A stretch of DNA of 64,000 nt, from positions 332,584-396,583 of the forward strand of contig LSRX01000594.1 of assembly GCA_001939145.1 (NCBI GenBank), given 5' to 3'. Source of the DNA: Symbiodinium microadriaticum (Eukaryota; Sar; Dinophyceae; Suessiales; Symbiodiniaceae). Under the pieces are notes generated by a model. It worked only from the letters and a program-made list of their open reading frames with translations, did not search any database and was not told where the DNA came from. Shown here piece after piece: positions 54,498-64,000 of the stretch. Numbering within the stretch: position 1 is the first letter of the stretch; every line of letters starts with the position of its first letter. The position numbers were made by a program, and so were the translations under genes.

Positions 54498-55124
54498 TCA
54501 GCGCACGGCATGATGCCACGTCTGATGAGCAGTAGCTGGGCGATGGCGGAAGCCACATCCGCTGCTTCTACGAATCCAACCCAGGAAGGTCTCACGCTCA
54601 TACACAGGCTGCAGCGGGACCGAATGCAGCACTGAATGCAAAGAAGGTGCAGGAGACACTGGGTATATTGGGGATGGCTGCCACCCAGGCGACATCATAG
54701 GCCCATGGCTGCACAAATTAGGATGTGCAGGGCTGTCCCACTGCCATCCATGCCGAGCTGGAGGCACACCGCTGCCGTCCAATCTGGGGCTCGCCGTGAC
54801 ATTCGACGTCCCGTAATATTTTGAGCGTCTTATGGCAGCGGCCTGTGCAATCTCACGTTGCTGAGCGTCGAGCGCAGCCTTCTCCAAAGCCGACTGAATG
54901 TAGCCAGTGACGCAGTTTGCGGTGGTGCGACCTGCAGCCTTCAATCCTCCAAAAACAGGCTTGGCCAAGGCGATGACAAGTCGCGAGGCAATCAGTCCCG
55001 CTTTGGCAACAGCCTTTACTGCCACGAAGCCTGTACCAGCCATGAACTCGGCAGTGCCGAACACCTCCCTTGCTGTGGCCGCCAGGACGTCCTGCCATTC
55101 ACAAAAAAACCGTTGCTGGGACAA
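54498..55124 (-). CDS. Hypothetical protein with small-residue helices
   Basis: After an acceptor-like TGAATGGCAG at about 55091 the frame reads DVLAATAREVFGTAEFMAGT, VAVKAVAKAGLIASRLVIAL and KPVFGGLKAAGRTTANCVTG, a run of amphipathic, Ala/Gly-rich helix. A Pro/Ser/His-rich tail ends in a stop at 54498. The helices lack a strong membrane core. No family is recognised. It sits between the EF-hand/transglutaminase gene and the coiled-coil gene, all on the same strand. Confidence 0.45.
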   Translation of the reverse strand: MSQQRFFCEWQDVLAATAREVFGTAEFMAGTGFVAVKAVAKAGLIASRLVIALAKPVFGGLKAAGRTTANCVTGYIQSALEKAALDAQQREIAQAAAIRRSKYYGTSNVTASPRLDGSGVPPARHGWQWDSPAHPNLCSHGPMMSPGWQPSPIYPVSPAPSLHSVLHSVPLQPVYERETFLGWIRRSSGCGFRHRPATAHQTWHHAVR

Positions 55125-55511
55125 GCTCTTCTGTCAAGGGCATTCAGAATATTGAATGGTGATGCCCCGCAATCCTTTGCATAAACATCCTTCGTTTTTG
55201 TATGGCTGCCTGAAGTAAACAGAGATTGACCTCCCTTAAAGAGCAGGGTGCCTAATCCACCCTGTCGATTGAGACTGCTTTGCGGAGTAGTTTCAGCTCT
55301 ATGAGCTCCTTGAACATGGAGCCATCCGTGCGAGTGCTTGGCTGGGCTGAAGATGTGCCAAAGTTTTGTCGGTCATGCTTCACATGGGATCTGCCTATGT
55401 TTTTGAGGTCTAGGACTTTAGAGATGCTTTTTTACCATACTACATACGTTGATTTGTTCACGTCGTGTTGTTTTAGGGGTGCAAGATACATGGTTTGTCA
55501 GGAACATGTAT
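55125..55511. other. Short intergenic or 3'-flank stretch
   Basis: T-rich around 55400-55500. No coding signal seen. Confidence 0.5.
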
Positions 55512-56210
55512 TTACCCCGAATATGAGGGTGTCAAGAAGTAGTAGTGAGTGCAAAGCATGCTGTCCTTTGCTGTGGGTTGCGGCATGGAGCTCGCCATGG
55601 AGCTGGCGAATCCCTGTGATGGCTTCTGTCTCGCTCCTGTGCAAAGGGTCCTCTCCACCTCTTCCAGACGCTGGCTTTTGTGCTGCAGTGCCTGCTGCCA
55701 TCTTTCCAATTCCATCCTCTTTTCTGCCAAGCGTTGAGCGAATTCCAGCCGGCTTCCTGGAAGTGCCTGGAGGGAATCGATGTCCCAGTCCTCGATCTCT
55801 ATCTCGGCTGCTCGCGCTGCCCGAGCTTCGGCTAGTGCTGCACTTTCTGCAGCCTGTGAAACCCGAAGCTGTGCCTCCAGGGCTTCACACCGTGCCTCCT
55901 TCAGACTGATCATGGCATCTGGCTGCAGGTTGTCGCCTTTTGCGAAATCGGTCTGACACGAGACTGACTCCCTGGACCTGGGACGACATGCCGGGGTGGC
56001 CGTTTCCAGGGGCTGGCACGCACGGAAGGCTTCCTGGATTCTACCTTGCAGGTCATGACCAGCACGTGGTCTTCCCAAGGTGAATGTCTCAGACATCGGC
56101 TGCGACTTCATTGCAGAATGGCTGGGGACCGGCTCGCCCTCACCCACGGCACGCTCGACATGTTCTGGAAACTCTGAAACATGCCGATGACCATTGAAGT
56201 CCTCCTCCAT
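55512..56210 (-). CDS. Coiled-coil protein or exon
   Basis: 232 residues. The N-terminal 100 are polar, and residues 100-195 form a strong coiled coil (MISLKEARCEALEAQLRVSQ, EFAQRLAEKRMELERWQQAL). The core contains an acidic stretch EIEIEDWDIDSLQALPG. An acceptor CATGCAG lies seven bases upstream of the ATG at 56210, so it may be the 3' part of the FAM72-type gene whose exon ends about 70 bp upstream. The last 40 residues are low-complexity (ASSMASSMPQPTAKDS). Confidence 0.5.
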   Translation of the reverse strand: MEEDFNGHRHVSEFPEHVERAVGEGEPVPSHSAMKSQPMSETFTLGRPRAGHDLQGRIQEAFRACQPLETATPACRPRSRESVSCQTDFAKGDNLQPDAMISLKEARCEALEAQLRVSQAAESAALAEARAARAAEIEIEDWDIDSLQALPGSRLEFAQRLAEKRMELERWQQALQHKSQRLEEVERTLCTGARQKPSQGFASSMASSMPQPTAKDSMLCTHYYFLTPSYSG

Positions 56211-56279
56211 ACACCTGCATGAGCATGTGTTCTATCACTTCGATGCCTTCACTACCCGAAAGGGAACAAAGAGGTGCTG

Positions 56280-56672
56280 CTATTTCGGTCCAAGATGCAG
56301 CGATGTCGCATTTGGCTTCTCATGCAGCGCGGCAAGGTTCCCCGTCTCCTTTGGTGGCAGATCCTCGGGTTCATGCGGCTCCACTTCCACAGACCTTGGG
56401 CACAAGAACCATTTCTGCAGTGTCTTGGAGTCGCGACACTCTGCGCAAGGGGATTCCAAATAGTAGCCCAGTCGAACTCCACACCGACACTGGAAATCTT
56501 GAACTTTGCAGTCGCAGCTTTCCTGGGACTTGCACGAGCTTCCCGTCAGAATCACCCCATGTGGAGGCTGACTTGTGGAAAAAGCAAAAGAGGACGGGCT
56601 CGCCATCATTTGCATCATCTCGCCATGCTCAGACAGCAGGTAGTGGCAACTGCTGCAAAATATGTTGAACAC
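56280..56672 (-). CDS. FAM72-family Cys-rich protein
   Basis: The pattern of FAM72 proteins is visible throughout: FNIFCSSCHYLLSEHG (CxxC at residues 6/9), AFSTSQPPHGV (30-40), CDCKVQDFQCRCGVRLGYYL (Cys at 53, 55, 62, 64) and SPCAECR (76/79), then KWFLCPRSV. The paired Cys residues suggest a zinc-binding Mis18/Yippee-like fold. In mammals FAM72A binds the uracil-DNA glycosylase UNG2; the function in protists is unknown. The first in-frame codon is GTG at 56672 and a stop lies a few codons upstream, so this is an internal exon starting after an AG around 56674, and the 5' exon is further right. The last 20 residues may be intron. Confidence 0.7.
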   Translation of the reverse strand: MFNIFCSSCHYLLSEHGEMMQMMASPSSFAFSTSQPPHGVILTGSSCKSQESCDCKVQDFQCRCGVRLGYYLESPCAECRDSKTLQKWFLCPRSVEVEPHEPEDLPPKETGNLAALHEKPNATSLHLGPK

Positions 56673-56679
56673 TGCACTA

Positions 56680-57375
56680 GGATGGCCTCAGCGGTTCCGA
56701 CAGGAAAAGGTGAAACATGGGTGGCCACAAGAGAAGAAAGACCCTTAGAGCCAAGCGACTGGTTTCAGGCTCCTCCCAGCTTTGAGAGCGGAACGCCCGC
56801 TCCTGACGATGCTGGTTGGCATCTGGAGGCGAGATGACCGCAGGAGTGAGCCGCCATGCTCGGCTTGCACGCCTGTCTTTTGCCTGTGCCTGCATTGCCT
56901 GGCACGCAGAAACCAAGGCCACAACAGGGGGGATATTGGAGCCCACTGCGTAGGCGGACATACAAGCGTGCCAGTGACTGCCAGTGCTTTCCGGGAACGC
57001 CAACATTGACTGCACCTCTGACTGTTCGTTGCAGCAAGCCTTTTCCCAAGACTCTGCATCAGCACAGTTGGGTAGCTATAACTCTCCTGAAGAGAGCCGG
57101 ACGGTCTAATTATCTGAGCATTAAAACAGCTACCTGCAAGCCTGCGTGACTGCGAAACAGCTACATGCTCTGGTCATCTAAACATTTGTTGCAACTGTGA
57201 AACGGCAACTGGGCACAGTAGGCCTCCAGCGTTCGCTGGAGGCTTGAGGCTCAGTTCCGGATGGCGCGTGATGCGTGAGGCAGCGTCCCAGGCTTAAGCG
57301 TCGTCTCTGGTTTTTGCTCGAGTACTTCACCGGGAAGTGCCCAACCTTCCTTCTGCCTCGATGTTGTGCTTGCTT
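56680..57375. other. No clear gene; may hold the 5' exon of the FAM72-type gene
   Basis: The minus-strand frame 57015-56677 is ambiguous. A perfect hairpin lies at 57222-57243. Confidence 0.35.
57222..57243. repeat. Perfect 10-bp hairpin
   Basis: GCCTCCAGCG, two-base loop TT, CGCTGGAGGC. Confidence 0.9.
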
Positions 57376-57789
57376 CTACTGCTGAGTCTTCATCTGAGTA
57401 TTAGCAGCTCTTATCGATGGCCAACAACTCTGAGAGAGCAGCTCTTCTATGCTCATGGGGACGCGCTCGTACGGGTAGTTCAGCAGCGGTGTGAGCCTGG
57501 AATAGGTCAGCTCAGAATTCGACGACATGCTGCCGTCTGCTATTTCTGAATTCGTCCCCAAGTCGTCCACAGTGGCTGCACCCTCGTCGAAACCTGCCAC
57601 AACAAGGTCTTTCCCTTTCTCTGGAAAAAGCAGAAGCCACATCCCAGCCTTTTCACCAACCTTTTGAACTTTGTTTTTGGTGGTGACGGTGGCATTTGAA
57701 GGTATCTCGGCGTGCCAGAGCAAGTTACTCTTACAGGAAATTCCAACAGGCCAAGCAAGAGTGCTACAAAGATTAAGTGCGGCACACAT
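57376..57789 (-). CDS. Possible exon of unknown protein
   Basis: 137 codons; the middle is protein-like (NKVQKVGEKAGMWLLLFPEK and VVAGFDEGAATVDDLG). It could be an upstream exon of the FAM72-type gene or a separate gene. No domain recognised. Confidence 0.35.
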   Translation of the reverse strand: MCAALNLCSTLAWPVGISCKSNLLWHAEIPSNATVTTKNKVQKVGEKAGMWLLLFPEKGKDLVVAGFDEGAATVDDLGTNSEIADGSMSSNSELTYSRLTPLLNYPYERVPMSIEELLSQSCWPSIRAANTQMKTQQ

Positions 57790-58270
57790 CGGTAGGTCAG
57801 AATCATGAATTGTCGCAACTGCCGGCAGGTGTGTAAATGCGCTGTACAGTGTTGCAAGGTCGGAACACGGTCATCATAAAATCCAGTGCCAAGGCCTCGA
57901 ACAACGTTCTTGATAGCTCAACCTGCGCCTGAAATGCATCGAGATCAGTCCGACGGTGTTTCGTCGCTGTTGCCCAGCCTCCCTCGATTCTTTCTTCAGC
58001 TCCTGCAGCTGAAACCAGGCTCTGACCATGCTCCTACTCCGACTCCCACTTCTGCTCCCACTCCCGCTCCAGTCCCCATCCCCGCCACCCACCCCAAGCC
58101 AAGCCAAGCCGAGCCAAAAAAAAATACATGTATAAGAAAGAATCAGCCATCATATTAACATCCAAGGCAACTTTGCAGGAGCCAGCAAAGATCCTAAGAA
58201 ACAGTATACGGTATGCATGTTGCCTCGTTAAGCCTCGAAGCAAAAAATCCCAAGAAGTAGTATAGTCTTC

Positions 58271-58440
58271 CGCCGGTGTTATTCCAGTCGTCAGAAAACA
58301 GAATAGAGCTCCTGACATCCGTTGGTGCTATTCCAGTCGTGAGGAAGCAGAATAGAGCTTGTGACATCCTGTTCCACTCTTTACAAAACATGGTGGAGCT
58401 TGTGACATCCGTTGGTGCTATACCACCCGTATAACACCCC
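58271..58440. repeat. 49-bp tandem repeat, three copies plus a partial
   Basis: Copies start CGTTGGTGCTATTCCAGTCG or close variants at 58271 and 58320 (49 bp apart); a 41-bp deleted copy at 58369 and a partial one from 58410 follow. Each full unit ends GAATAGAGCTTGTGACATC. On the minus strand they encode variants of LFCFLTTGIAPTDV, but I see this as a satellite. Confidence 0.85.
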
Positions 58441-58481
58441 TGAAACCCCAAATTTATGCAATAGACACAGGCGACAGCGCC

Positions 58482-58511
58482 GCCACCACCACCACCACCA
58501 CCACCACCACC
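58482..58511. repeat. (CCA)n microsatellite
   Basis: Ten CCA units. It produces artefact poly-His or poly-Trp frames. Confidence 0.95.
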
Positions 58512-59590
58512 AATTCCAATTGCTATTATTCCTACTTCTGATTCTCCTCCTGCGAGGACTTGTAATGAAACTAGGACTCCGACCACTGCAGAAAACAGTT
58601 GCAGCAACGACGACTTCAGCAACAAGTCCGAAACGATGCTGTTGCCGAAGCCCTGGGAAGTTCACCCCTAGACTGTCTGTACTCTATACCTATTGGGAGG
58701 ACGACCGATTATATGACCGTACGATTTTCAGGCTTAGCAGCCTGTGTTGGCAAGCCATCAGTTCTCGTATGCCAACCCTTCCTTCCGGCATGCCTACCTC
58801 CCAAGCAATCGATGTGGCATGCAATCAACCGTAATCAACGGAAACGAGTGCAACTGTTGAACCATCCAGCATCAGCCTCGCACATGCGCTTGTGCACCTC
58901 TAGGTTTGTTCTGGCCTCACAGGGCAGGGTGCCGGGCGCGGCAATGCAAAAAGGAAAGTCTGCGTACTTCTTGTCTAGTGAAGGATCCCTCCTGGTTCAG
59001 TCTCGTATCCAACTTCTTCAGGGTCATGGCTACGGTAAAGCTTGTCTTTGCTTTGCATTCGCCTTCCAGGCATTGCAGTCCCCTCGAACACAAGGCACAA
59101 AACACAGATTTGGCCTTTCAGATTTCGGATCTGTGAAGCGAAATATTCGCGATCAACTTCTTCGGGGAAATCAATGAACCTGGTCTCGACACTTCACAGA
59201 AGCACTGCAGCCAATGGGAGTGACCCATTGCAATTGTAGCCCGTCTGTGGCGAGTCAAGATTCGACCAAAGGTTCAAAATCTCGTTCTCTTCCAAGTTCA
59301 CGATCTTGAGCTTTGTCCACCTTCGTACTCAGGCAATGCATTGGCACATGGCGAAGGTAGTGACAGCATGCGTTTCAAACTTAACTAAACAAAGCAAGCA
59401 CAAGACGAGGAAGCCAAAAGAACAAAACTAATCAAAGCGAACCCGGACATTAAATCGTGTTTTCCCAAACGCGAGCGAGCAACAGGGACTCGCTTGTTCC
59501 AAGGGCCTGCTCGTAGTCCTTCGAATTATGCCATGCCGGCGATGTGGGCCATGCGAACTGTTGACACGTCTTGACAAGCCCAGAAAAAGG
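58512..59590. other. No supported gene
   Basis: Frames overlap without consistent composition. This is the 3' flank of the channel gene to the right. Confidence 0.4.
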
Positions 59591-59596
59591 TTTGCT

Positions 59597-62500
59597 TCAT
59601 CCCGCGGGTGTCCTTTCGCGAAAGGTATGCGCTTCCCTCCTTGGCGAGTTCGTCGAACAAAGTCCTCCAAGGCTGCACAAGACAAGCGAATTGGTTTGCG
59701 TGTGCCAGGACCTATAAGAAACGAACCCGTCAAAATGCCGGCGACTAGACTTTGGCAGTGTTGTGCCCTTCTGCCTGAGATCATTCAGTTCACCTTCGGT
59801 CGTCTCCCGTGCAATCGAAGCTTGGAGCTCTTCATCCTGCAAGTTGCAGGAATCGATTGAGTCAGCCTGAACGACCTATTGGTACTACGCCTGCTCTGCG
59901 CGGGCGAAGGCGTTGTTCACAATCACAGCAATGACAAGATTGTTCAACACCTGTCCGGAAGCCACCCGGGCTGTTCGCAGTGCATGATGGAGTACTGCAG
60001 GCTTTCCCAAGTCTGAGCAGCGATCCATGCAAGCCACCGCCACGTACAGCACCCAGAGTATCCCAATTTGTGGACTTGGAACGTGACGAGGCACCACAAG
60101 CATCAAGCTCAAGCTCTGTCTATCTCTGTCTCGTGTTTAAGGGCTTCGGCTGGCCAACTTGCAAAGGTCGGCTCAAAGAGGTCCAGCTATCCAGCGTCAG
60201 ACACTGCGAGAGGGGAGAGGCAGGCGCAAACGTGAGTGAATTCTTCTTCAACTAGCCGCTTCTCAGGTTTCCTGAAAGAGCGTGAACATGGCATCGGGGA
60301 CCGTCGAGAAATGAACATCGATGACCTGCAAACATCGCAAGGTCTTGTAACAGGCAAGGTGAGGCTCGTGCTGCAAAGGCACGGCGCTTTGCACTTCTGG
60401 GGTGAACTCTAGGCCAGAGTGCAGCAGCAACTGAACGAAAAAGATCGAAAACCTCAGGGCGCTCCCACGGCCTCATCCCGACAAAATTTCCAGCAAGCCC
60501 CCGATCAGGCTTCGGCATGTACAGAACCACTGTAATAATCGTCAGTGTCCAGAGCAGAATACGACCGCTGTCGACAATGCCGCTGACCTGAAGTGACTAG
60601 AGCGAGCTGGAGCTTCCTGTTTGCAATGGCTTCCACTTGTACGGCCGAAACAGTCATTCAGGCTTCGACAAGCGACCAAAGAATTCGGAAATAGCTGATA
60701 GTGCGAACCTCAACTCCAGTGCGTCACAGCTGTGCCAATCCGATGTCACGCTTGCCAATTTGGATCAATTTGGGCTCGCGACGCTTTTCAAGATTCTGAT
60801 GAGGCGGATACACCGCAAAGCCTGGCCAATCCGAAAAAGCGGACCTGAGCAGCACGTTACAACGACAGACCACAAGCTTGTTGTGGGCAAACCTTTTGTC
60901 TGATCTCAGCACAGCCACGTTCAGTTTAGTTTTAACGACAGGCGTGCAATGCCCCTGCGGCAGACCGCGCCGACTGTTTTTGTTGGATCCCTTGTGTGTC
61001 TGTCTTATTATGTCTTCATCGTGTAGCCAAGTAGCCTAGGATCAAGACAGGAGTCGTCGACTCGTCGACCACTGAACAAGCTGGAACTGCTGCGTTAATC
61101 AAAGTTGGAGGACTGACTTGTGCCAGACGTGCTCGTTTAGGATTGTGGAGTAGTAGGCGGCTCTGACCAAAACCTCCGCACAACGTGGGCATAAGTGGGC
61201 GTCTATGTTCATGAAGTATTCATTCCTGTAGTTGCTCTACATGTTAGCAGGGCCACCACGTAGGACCTATACCCGGATTATGCTGACACTTTGTTGTAAG
61301 CGATGCCGCACTGTGAGAATCTACGGTACCTGCCTGAGCGCATGGGATCCTGCCACGACATCATGGAAGCCAGTCGGCCGTTTCCCATTGCATTCGTGAC
61401 CGTGGTGTCGTTTAACCGGTGCCCAAGGAGACCCTTCCAATTCTGCAGGCCGAGTGAACCATCTGTTGGTGCCAGTGGCTGAGTGTAACGTGCCTTTTCA
61501 GGCGGAGCAGCGAAGATGAGAGGTCGTCGTCGCGAGGCGGCATCGCCCTCGAAAGAGCATGCCGTGGCCACAGTGCTCAATCACATCAGCAAAGGTCGGG
61601 TCCAAGGCTTCGGCTGCTGCGAAGAGCATTAAGAAGATGAAGATGAGTGAGAAAGGAAATGAAGAGAAGAAAGGTATGAAAATAGAGAGGTTCAGCGGTC
61701 GGCACCGTCCAGACACAGGTAAGGCACAAAGTTCCTAAGAAAAGAAAAAACAAACCCTAAAACACAGCCTAAAACCAACAGAGTGCGGCCAGCGCAGAGC
61801 TGCCAGCGCGACTGCGAGCTACTGCCTACAAGCAACGGTCTGCAAGCGACTGCCTGCGAGCTGCCGCCTACGAGCTACTGCCTGCTAGCGGCAGGTTTTT
61901 TTTTCTTTCAGGGCTTTTTTTTTGAAGATGAGAGGTAGGCACAGTCTTCTGTCCATGCCTCACCTCTGTGTTGCTGCCTCCTTGGATTCCATAAGAGCAG
62001 GGGTGACCAATAAACATCTTCCGTAACAATGTGTATCTGCACTAGACTTTGCTGGGACGAATGGGTTCCCACCCATCAGTGGCGGGGATCCATCCCTTTA
62101 CATGAGTCTATGCTTGAGGCTGGGTGCTTTTGTGGGAGAACATCTACGGCGGACTGGCCTAAAACAAGCTTGAGTTCGTGCAACGAGTTCTCAGTCGGCT
62201 CAAGGGCTCCAGGGTCACAAGGTGGGCTTGGGCTCATGCGAAGGTGTCCCCGACGAATCTCGCAGGAAAACAGTCACAAGCGAGAAAGGTGCAAGAACTC
62301 AAGAGTTAAGAGGTGGAACACCAGTAAATCCGTAACCGCTACAGGCCTTGCAGCTCGCAAAGCTAAATGTTCTGTGGCCTTCATGGCTTTCTGCTCATGG
62401 GAGAGGCAGTCGAGACAGCAAGGGTCAAGTCTCGGGACGCTGGGCCAGTCGTTGTGACAGTCTGTTCTCCCCGCGTGGCATTGCGATGTCTAGTCGTCAG

Positions 62501-63950
62501 TGAGTTGTCGACTGGGCAGGTCGGCCAGGGGCTACAACTCTAGATTCATGGCTCAAGCAAAGAGGTCTTTGTCCCAAGGCAAGGACCGGGAAATCCGTGC
62601 ATCGAGGACCGGACTCTGGAAGTCAAAGACAGGCCCCAGAATGTAGCTCGGGATGATTCCTGGCGCAGCTCTTCTGGGTATCGCTGCTGGTCTTGCCACG
62701 AGCGGCATGCACTCCTGTAACTGCGATCAGAACCTGGGCTGAGCAACTGATTCCTGACTGTGTGATCGAAAACCTATGAGGAAAGACAAATCTGAGAAAG
62801 GGTCCACGTCGCTGGCATTCCCTGCAGTGAAGAACCTGTCGGGAGACGGAGGCAGGACCACATGGTGCAAAGCAAGCAAATCGCTCGGGCCCAGTCCAAG
62901 TCCAACCGTCTGCTATGACACGCAGTATGATCTCTGCGATGAAACAGAACTTGGTGTCAGCAGGTGCAACACTCCTGCGCTCTGTGCTGCGCTTGGATGC
63001 GTCTGCAGCATGGACAGTGTAGAGGGGCGCGATTTTAGAAGCAGCTGTCACCGCTGCTTGAGACGTCATTGCTTGAGGTGAAACCGGGCGGATTTGCAGG
63101 TCGCTAATTAAACAGCTCTTCGGCTCGTGCAGGCATGGAAGACGTGCCACTGCATCTTCCTGTTTGTTGCAGCTCACAGAGTCGACAGTCGAGCTCTGTG
63201 TAGCTAGAACCCCTGAATCCCTGCGAAGAACATACTTTCAAGCAGAATCAGCAGGAACATCAGACAAGGTAACTAGTGACAAGTGTCAACTAACGCAGAA
63301 GCAACACATCGGATGTACAAGCCCGAGCTCCTTGAGATACAAATTCAAGGTGCCTCGGTTGAGAGGCTGGAAAATCGTTGTGTCTCAGTGCGCCGCCACA
63401 TACGGATGCCCTTCCTGCAAGACATAAGACACAAGAACAAAACAGACTGGAAAAGCAACTGCCTGAAAGGGGTGACGTACAACAAAGTAACGACAGATGT
63501 CCAAAAAAATGGTCAAATCATAATGCATCGCAAAGGCCGTTGGTGTAAAGAAGCTCATGAAATCCAGCAAGACGGGTCCCTTACTGACCTCAGCATGGAG
63601 GCAGCATGGCATCGCATGTGCTGCGAACAACCCCCTGGCTGTCTGGGCAAACCAAGGACCGCACGTTGATCTCGCCCGAATCGACCGAGTCCTGGTCGTG
63701 CAAGGGTGGACTGCATTGCCACAGCAGTAGACTGAGGCATGCTGAGACCGTGGATCCTCCACATCAAGGTTACGGATTAGAACCCAATTCTCCCCAGATC
63801 CGAAAACAGTCGCTACTTGCTGCCGGCCTGAACGGAGTTGTTGCAGGGGGCATGTGCTTCAAAAAGTTTCCGGCACTCTGCTTGCAGCTCCACGATGGAG
63901 CCAATTCTGAGGGCATCATCGCTGGTGCATGAGAGCCGTACCACAGTGAG
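59597..63950 (-). CDS. Voltage-gated Ca/Na-type cation channel, multi-exon, 5' end outside the window
   Basis: Exon pieces in order: a cytoplasmic helix DDALRIGSIVELQAECRKLF (about 63930-63870); S2 with FCFIAEIILRVIADGWTWTG (about 62975-62900); S5 VSGIVDSGRILLWTLTIITV then VLYMPKPDR (about 60586-60500); pore helix FSTVPDAMFTLFQ (about 60317-60279), the classic F-x-x-x-x-A-M-x-T-L-F-Q of four-domain Ca/Na channels; TWESLQYSIMHCEQPGWLPD (about 60018-59960), downstream of the filter; S6 VLNNLVIAVIVNNAFARAEQ (about 59960-59900); and tail helices DEELQASIARETTEGELNDL (about 59840-59780) and LEDFVRRTRQGGK (about 59675-59640). The S3-S4 exon was not found. At least one full domain is present; whether more lie beyond position 64000 cannot be seen. 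The frame changes between S6 and the preceding exon, so several introns are needed. Confidence 0.7.
61797..61890. repeat. 14-bp tandem repeat
   Basis: Six or so imperfect copies of GAGCTACTGCCTAC / AAGCGACTGCCTGC, inside an intron of the second channel gene, next to poly-T runs at about 61896-61924. Confidence 0.85.
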
Positions 63951-64000
63951 CAAGTTCAGCAAAGGAGCTTCGCAGGGTCAGCCCAATCTTCGGGGGACGC

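Noticed and set aside
58381-58665. Minus-strand frame with a long run of Trp
   Set aside because: It is the translation of the (CCA)n microsatellite.

Overview
The window looks like nuclear DNA of a dinoflagellate, most likely a coral-symbiont type (Symbiodiniaceae). Evidence: long multi-exon genes with non-canonical-looking splice sites, degenerate TTTAGGG telomere-type repeats, abundant microsatellites, pentatricopeptide (PPR) genes whose motifs resemble dinoflagellate ones, alveolate-style ion channels with fused domains, and retroelement proteins carrying a cytosine-5 DNA methyltransferase. Every gene I can support lies on the minus strand, which fits the unidirectional gene blocks known from dinoflagellate genomes. 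Taxonomy is inferred from style, not from a database hit.

Layout, left to right. 0.06-6.55 kb: a decayed mobile element read on the minus strand. In transcription order it has a tyrosine recombinase, a small Cys/His protein, a two-ORF gag-like protein with a zinc knuckle, a 2-oxoglutarate/Fe(II) dioxygenase-like domain (HxD...H...R) and a DNA cytosine methyltransferase. No reverse transcriptase is visible; it may lie left of the window. 6.67-7.45 kb: three 73-bp tandem repeats, each a hairpin, then telomere-like repeats interleaved with four copies of a conserved ~30-bp block. 8.7-9.1 kb: a possible small exon. 12.1-13.5 kb: an intronless SAM-dependent methyltransferase with a signal peptide. 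13.8-26.5 kb: a large multi-exon ion-channel gene in which I can follow four channel domains (D1 at the right, D4 at the left); in three of them the selectivity-filter region reads G-(E/D)-x-P-L instead of GYGD. One long intron carries several tandem repeats, including a hairpin pair with a compensatory base change and an 87-bp in-frame repeat.

26.5-38.6 kb is gene-poor, with a few weak coding candidates, microsatellites and one ambiguous base. 38.7-41.9 kb holds two tandem PPR genes, one broken by a single in-frame TAG. 45.9-47.3 kb holds a DGAT2/MOGAT-type acyltransferase in several exons. 50.4-53.0 kb encodes an EF-hand plus transglutaminase-like protein. 54.5-56.7 kb holds a hypothetical protein, a coiled-coil protein and a FAM72-family Cys-rich protein. 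59.6-64 kb is a second voltage-gated-type cation channel (Ca/Na-type pore) that runs off the right end.

The genes are a mixture of membrane signalling (two channels, EF-hand protein), lipid synthesis, organelle RNA processing (PPR) and mobile DNA; they do not form one pathway. Exon limits are approximate because splice sites were judged by eye. The most interesting object is the left-end mobile element, which couples a DNA methylase to a possible methyl-oxidising dioxygenase.
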